DNA from: Pisaster brevispinus | Taxonomy: Eukaryota > Echinodermata > Asteroidea > Forcipulatida > Asteriidae | Direction: 5' to 3' | Assembly: GCA_023634235.1 (NCBI GenBank) | Contig: JAMKCF010000008.1 | Location: 3,043,001 to 3,107,000, forward strand | Length of the DNA stretch: 64,000 nucleotides | In this document: in pieces, positions 58,643 to 64,000 of the stretch | Layout: each line of letters opens with the position of its first letter | Position numbering within the stretch: the stretch's first letter is position 1 | Position numbers and translations under genes: made by a program | The notes under the pieces: generated by a model | What the model was told of the DNA's origin: nothing | Databases searched by the model: none | The model's input: only the letters and a program-made list of their open reading frames with translations

Positions 58643-59597
58643 AATCTCTCTGCGAGTTGTGGTGGTGTAACAACTTGACATATCAAAAGAAGTACGTTCG
58701 ATTGTCTTCAGGATAAAGCTGAAGACAATCAGAACATACTGATTGAAACTTTGCGTAGTTAAAAACCAACACACTTCATAGAGAGATTATTTTGTCATGT
58801 AACCGAAAGTGCTAAAATATGACAAACTTAATCAGGTAAAATAACTTCCACGTAATTGTACTCATTCACTGGTACTTGGTTTCACTCCAGCACTCACTAA
58901 AATTACTGAACCACACTGGCAACAAAAGTCTACTCTGTAACAATATAAGGGAGCCAACAAATATAACTTTACAAGAATCACTTCATTATAAAAAATTTCT
59001 GTTATACAATTTTGTATGGTCTGTATCATTGCACATTGATTTTTTTAAGTTTAATAAAAAAAATGGATTTGACATATTTCTATGTAATATTCTCTTCCCC
59101 AAAAGGTGAAGAATTTCTGATGAGTTTGACGACACATCCTAACTTCTAGAGCTATATGCATACACACACAAAATGGAAAGAAACTCGCAAATAACTCATC
59201 ATAAAACACTTTCATAGCACAACAAACTCAAAATTAACTGCATAAATTTGAAAAACTAATCATGGCAAGTCAGAAAATATGTAATCTATTTGTATATTTA
59301 CATTTTCTACTCTATACTTTCAAATTGTATTCATTTTTTTATTTACATTTATTATTATTTTTATATAATTCTGTGATTCGCAAGAGCCTTTTAATTGAAT
59401 ACAAAAATCTTTGGGATAATTTTCAAAGCATCTTTGCACATCTTCCTTGAACAGGAAGCTAATCTCCAAACGTGACGGAACGACAAGAGCAGAAACGATA
59501 AGCAAGCAGGTTGCAACAATAAGAATGACAGAACAAGTGAGAGAACGTTGAATTTCAGATATACAAAGCTGACAGACTATGGCCATCTTCCAAACCA

Positions 59598-59745
59598 CAG
59601 CTTGGGCCTGGGCTTGAGCTTGGGCTTGGGCTTGGGCTTGGGCTTGGGCTTGAGCTTGGGCTTGGGCTTGAGCTTGGGCTTGAGCTTGGGCTTGGGCTTG
59701 GGCTTGGGCTTGAGCTTGAGCTTGAACTTGGCCTTGGGGCTTGGT
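59598..59745. repeat. hexanucleotide microsatellite (TTGGGC/TTGAGC)n
   Basis: About 24 hexamers of TTGGGC interspersed with TTGAGC. On the minus strand it reads as long Gln-Ala or Pro-Ser dipeptide runs, which explains the open frames found here. No promoter, splice or domain evidence supports coding. Confidence 0.92.
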
Positions 59746-60439
59746 TAACAACCCAGCCAGAGCCCACGCCCAAGCCGTGGATTTGAAAAGAACCTATGAT
59801 CTGAGAGAAGTTATAGTTTAAGAAACATTGCAGGTGCTCCATTTTTAATTTCTATGACTGCTGAAAAGAAAAAAAGTTACTCTTGGGAAAAGTCACACAA
59901 ACTATCCACACTTTTTTGAGGAATGGTCAATTGGCAAATTTGACTACTACCAATTTAAAAATACACGTTCAGCAGGGTCTTTCAAAAAAGGGCTATTTTC
60001 AAAAGACAAAAACAAGTTTTAACATCTCCGTTACACACCAGTGGTACGCTTGGGAATACCCAAACGGAATTTTGACTTAGCTGAAATGAGAGAACAGCTA
60101 AATTATCATAGCATGCATTTTTGCATATGGTGAGTGACTGGTATTCTTGTTGCTCCTTTGCTGAGTGGATATATTTGGTAAGTAGTATTGGCCCAGCAAG
60201 GATATTATTTATTCCCCTGTTCCTCATTTAGATTTTGAATAGCAACGTCAGTAGATAGGCGTTATACAATAATATCGATCACGAAAGGCAGCAACTTTTG
60301 TTAAAAATATATTTCAAAAAAGCAGAAGAAAGGAAACGTCTTAACTCGGTGTAAAAGAACATGCCTTATGAACAGTCTCCAGACGTGAAAACTGATAATT
60401 GGACCCAAACATTGTGTTCACGTAGCAAATCAAATTTAC

Positions 60440-60600
60440 ACGAAGACATTCTGCAGAAATATTCCAGTATGCGGGTGTGGCGAGTTCGAATCCCATCCGA
60501 GTTTTTTTTTTCCCCGAAGGAGAGAAAGCACCACGTATACAGTGCTTATCACACATCAACGTAACGGTAAAAAACTAAAACAATATTATTTATCCTCAGT
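60440..60600 (+). mobile_element. tRNA-derived SINE family A (sense, partial)
   Basis: GGCGAGTTCGAATCCCATCC is a sense B box. It is followed by GAAAGCACCACGTATACAGT and CAACGTAACGGTAAAAAACT, the tail seen in other copies. The A-box half is degraded. Confidence 0.65.
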
Positions 60601-61335
60601 GCAATCATCGTATCAATTAAAAGTATTCTTGGTCCCTATTCCTGATGAATGGTCCAACCATCCACAGGGGTTCTACGTCTGAATGCAACTCTTCAGTCCA
60701 TCACAGGCTGAACACATTCCACGGCACAATTTATCACCTATTTCTTTTCTTGGTTGCTTCCATTATATACAGAGAACAGGCGCAATGTTTCACAACAGCC
60801 CGGCAGAAAATGTCATCCTCCTGGTTTTTTTTTCTTTTGTCGGATTCATCGCCAGCACAACATCCAGAGAAGAAATATTCCACAGACCATAAAAAAGTAG
60901 TTCGCTAGTTCTTTAGTTTTGTTTCTTTCCCCCAACCATACTGTGAGAGCAGAAATGTTTCTAACACATACTGCGAAAGCGGCAAGTTAAGTATCTTTGG
61001 CTTTGCTTGATCTTCATTGGTGACAAGACAACCCGTATGCAGCCTGGCTGCCAAGCGATAACGTCAAAAAGGTGGTCCCCTGATGGCTGGTGTCCTTGCT
61101 CCAGTTACGCCAATGCTGAACTGACTCCATCAAAATTCGGATGGAATGATAAAATGGTGGGAGCGTGAGTATTTTACTAAGTTTAAAAACAGTTTGCTGA
61201 ATCTTGTAAGAGGAAGAGGGACAGCATGGAGGGGGGTTTGCATAACACATTGCTTTCGGTGACATCAGACTACGAAAGTTGAAACGCGATACAGAGTCCA
61301 CGAATCGGCTCCCTGCGACGGCCCCCCCATCATCG

Positions 61336-62756
61336 CTATGACCTCATCAGCCCCCCTGTGAGGTCCTGAATCACCCCCTGGTCCACTAATTGGTACAGCA
61401 TCCTCTGCTCTTTGTCCACACTGTGAGTCCACGAGCGTTTGATCTCGCTCATCTTGAGTTTGTCATAGTAGTGCAGCGGGGCGTTGGGGCGGCTGGTGTC
61501 GTACCCGAAGCCCGCGACCGCCACCTCGTCGCAGAAACGTAGTGCTAACATGATTGCGACACACCCGGACGTCGGTACGTTCTGTATGCAGAAAGAGAGT
61601 ACTGTTAAAAAATCACCAAAACACTAAAAGACACAGTACACACCTGGTAATTGTCACAAATGCAAAACAAATACAAATAAAATAAAATTGTTTAAATACT
61701 GTTAAAATTGAGAAAACAGAATCTAAAGGACAACAAATCACTGCTCATGTCAACAAAAAAGAATGAGAAATTGAAATGAATGTACACACAATGCCTACAA
61801 AAAAGAAAAATGTTTAGGAATAGCATTCAAAATGGCAAATTTCACAACCGGAAGGTCAGATTGCACAGCCATTACAACATATATAAAATTTATAAATTAT
61901 TAAACATTTTCTAAATACACAGAGAATAAAAAAATATGTATACAACTTAACAGTCAAAAAAGTTCAGACATAAATTTAAAAAGAACATAATTATAAAAAA
62001 TTAATAGTTGTGCTCCACCAACTTCCTTACCTTGCCAAGTTTGCCTTCACTAACCGGCAGCCCGATGATGTCAAATCCAGCCTCTCGTAAAATGGACGGA
62101 TTGAGGATACGGAAATCCTTGGGCTTCTTTGGTACGGACGAGGCAATCTTTTTCCAGAAACCTTTTTGACTTTCCTTCACAAGAAAAAGAAGAATAATAA
62201 TACAATTAGAGTACTAACCCTTCTATACTTGGTATCATGGCTTGTACCATTAGAAAGGTCCACTGGATACCAATTTTAATAATCATTCTTTCTAACAGAC
62301 TAGCAGCAAATACTTACCTGTAAAAGTGACATATCTGTAGACTTGCCCAGGTCCTTCTTAAGTATTCACATAAATCGTATCCGCATTGGCGGCTACACCT
62401 GTGGCTACAGCTAGAACTCCACGTCATCATGCGCTCAAGTATAGCCATCCTTAGCAACAGTCACAGCCGTAGCTGTAACCGCCAATTAGGATACGACCAC
62501 AGACTTGCCCAGGTCTCTTCCCCAACTGTTAACATAGACTTGCCCAAGTCTCCCCCCTAGCGTCCTTACCATTTTCTTGCCCTGGGAAACAGTCTGCAGC
62601 CACGTAAGGTCCAGTGGTTTAAACACCATAAGTAGGAGAAGCCATTCCCCCTGGAATTGCTCCGATTTGGTAAATGCACTCTCAGGGTAACACATCCGCA
62701 TCGTTGTTTTAGCACCCACATCTTTTTCGTACCCTTTCGTCGGTGCGTCATTTAAT
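61336..62756 (-). CDS. ST3GAL3: ST3GAL3-like beta-galactoside alpha-2,3-sialyltransferase, last three coding exons
   Basis: A Golgi type II membrane glycosyltransferase that moves sialic acid from CMP-sialic acid onto terminal galactose. Minus-strand exons 62570..62756, 62031..62174 and 61336..61581 have GT/AG borders and consistent phases, coding about 191 C-terminal residues. The first has RLNDAPTKGYEKDVGAKTT, the end of sialylmotif L. The second has ESQKGFWKK and FRILNPSI. The third has sialylmotif S (PTSGCVAIML through FCDEVAVAGFGYD, with its conserved Cys), motif III HYYD and motif VS with His and Glu in SWTHSVDKE, then ends QDLTGGLMRS. The wording of DEVAVAGFGYD, NAPLHYY and SWTH is closest to ST3GAL3 among the vertebrate members I know. 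The first exon needs two bases from an upstream exon not found before the window ends, so the gene is 5'-truncated here. Confidence 0.9.
62366..62500. mobile_element. MITE family G in ST3GAL3-like intron
   Basis: Left TCGTATCCGCATTGGCGGCT, right AACCGCCAATTAGGATACGA, clear inverted ends. The inside is also symmetric around TGTGGCTACAGCT and AGCCGTAGCTGTAA. Located between two ST3GAL3-like exons. Confidence 0.75.
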
Positions 62757-63938
62757 CTGCACACATTAGCAAGGAGATCAATTGATCAATCAATCAATCA
62801 ATCAGTCAATGGATCAAGTTTATGAGGACATGACAAATGTAACAGACAAAAGGACATTAAATGGCCGACCATCACCAAACGGGAACGAGCGGCCACAAAG
62901 CTCGGTATTCGATTGGCTACCAAAGTCTACTGAAAGTATTGAGCAATATGTAACAGACAGTTGAGGTCAATGAAAGCAGTACACCTACAATTATCACAAA
63001 CTGTATGTTTATTAATTAAACCATGTAAAACATCCTTGTATTAAAACAGAACTTGTGCAACTTTGGGCTACAAAAGACAGCAGTTTTGAAAATATAATTC
63101 CATAGATTATCAAGAGCAGAGATGAGACCCCATGTCTTGACTAAAATAGACCATACAAGTTGAACTCAGTCAATTTAGTTTGAAATTTTGTCTCTGCCTC
63201 TTTGAAAAAAACAACAACCAAAGATCGTGACAACTTTTTTTCTACCAGTGCAGGTAATTATTTGCAACACCAGCACCAGAGTAATTTGACAAATTAGGTT
63301 TCCGATGTTTACAGAGCGCAGTGCGGATCTGACTATTGTATAAAGCAAAAGTTGAAAGCCGGCTTTTGAAGATCCGTAAGGAAGTCAAGTGTTCAGATTG
63401 TCGAGGCCCAGAGATAAAAGCTTCTTTAAACGGAATGACGAATGTTCACTGTCAAACTAAGTACAGCAGAGGGACCCTGGCCATGTATAAGGATCCAAAT
63501 ATTCATGACTTTAAACGACGGAATATAATTTAAAATTCACGGTCAGCTGACAGATGCTCTCTGCGGTCGCATCGTCAAGGCGCTCACCTTGCATGAAAAA
63601 AAACAACAAAAAGAAAATCTGCGAATAAATTTCTCTTCAAAATTGACAAGACGAGAGGATCAATGAGTCATACATTCTCCTTAATAAAACAACTTTCAGG
63701 ATGATTACACAGGCTTTAAGCTGCATCCGTTGCTATGGCGACATATGGTGCCATCAAAGGATGGATTACGCTCGGCCATGTCTTGGGAATTGTGTGAGAA
63801 TACTTATTATGAGAGCATGGAATCCCACTGGGCGAAGAATCCTAGCTGAGCTGTGCATTAAGATAAAGTCTTGATTGCTATTTTACGATTAGTTTTATTG
63901 CAAGGCAGTTGAAAAAGACTCATTGCACAACGAATGAC

Positions 63939-64000
63939 TCTAAGGGCCTTGTCACACGAGGCAACTTTTCCAGGCAACTTGGAGGCAACCAACTGCAGTG
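63939..64000. mobile_element. left end of a probable MITE cut by the window edge
   Basis: GGGCCTTGTCACACGAGGCA then repeats of GGCAACTT / GGCAACC. The style (start motif plus internal GGCAAC repeats) suggests the terminus of a small inverted-repeat element, but the other end is outside. Confidence 0.4.

Larger units (their letters stand above)
54190..61335. other. intergenic region between TMPPE and the ST3GAL3-like gene
   Basis: The genes on either side converge here. It contains the TMPPE 3' flank, MITE D, family I blocks, the MITE F/1 pair, three tandem arrays and a SINE A. Long AT-rich stretches (55.2-56.3 kb, 58.9-59.5 kb) have no supported gene. Candidate polyadenylation signals (AATAAA) lie near 55462 and 55512 on the plus strand, but the 3' ends cannot be fixed. 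Confidence 0.6.

Noticed and set aside
59320..59751. 143-codon frame with long Gln-Ala run
   Set aside because: Produced by the TTGGGC/TTGAGC hexamer array; the flanking residues show no domain.
63336..63533. plus-strand 65-codon frame with Cys residues
   Set aside because: Short, no domain and no splice context; also considered as a missing ST3GAL3 exon but it is on the wrong strand and has no sialylmotif.
1..64000. autonomous transposon, retrovirus-like or viral coding sequence
   Set aside because: No reverse transcriptase, integrase, transposase or capsid motifs were recognised in any frame; all mobile elements seen are short and non-coding.

Overview
Eukaryotic (animal) genomic DNA: spliced genes with GT-AG introns, very large introns packed with short dispersed repeats, CpG-containing promoters and no long uninterrupted coding regions. 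The gene content (FHOD formin, DGAT1, TMPPE, an ST3GAL3-type sialyltransferase), the many tRNA-derived SINEs and the small foldback elements fit a marine invertebrate deuterostome. I think an echinoderm, possibly a sea star, is most likely, but that is an inference from style and not a proven identification.

Layout. (1) About 34.6 kb down to the left edge, minus strand: the 5' part of an FHOD-type formin gene. It has a TATA promoter near 34.62 kb, a probable non-coding first exon, coding exons at 32.15-31.99 kb and 31.06-30.96 kb, then a later exon at 2.24-2.17 kb. The rest of the gene lies beyond the window. A reading-frame-compatible alternative first exon sits at 3.29-3.18 kb. The 5' intron carries a ~61-bp minisatellite and the long intron is filled with SINEs, MITEs and other repeats. 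(2) 34.7-40.3 kb: gene-free, with a terminal-inverted-repeat element, SINEs, a 25-bp x 27 satellite array and a large palindrome. (3) 49.6-40.36 kb, minus: a complete DGAT1 (17 coding exons, 515 codons), reconstructed exon by exon. (4) 50.87-54.19 kb, plus: a complete TMPPE-like transmembrane metallophosphoesterase (5 coding exons, 443 aa). DGAT1 and TMPPE are head to head and share a short promoter region around 50.25-50.42 kb. (5) 54.2-61.3 kb: intergenic repeats (MITE pair, 62-bp, 68-bp and 6-bp tandem arrays). (6) 62.76-61.34 kb, minus: the last three coding exons of an ST3GAL3-like sialyltransferase whose 5' part lies beyond the right edge.

The genes do not form one pathway: actin regulation (FHOD), triglyceride synthesis in the ER (DGAT1), a membrane phosphoesterase of unknown substrate (TMPPE) and Golgi sialylation (ST3GAL3). 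The only architectural link I can support is the divergent DGAT1/TMPPE pair. I found no convincing new multi-gene system. The most interesting items are the FHOD alternative start, the open-in-many-frames minisatellite next to the FHOD start, the unidentified membrane-protein exon at 5.3-5.55 kb, and the diverse small mobile-element families.
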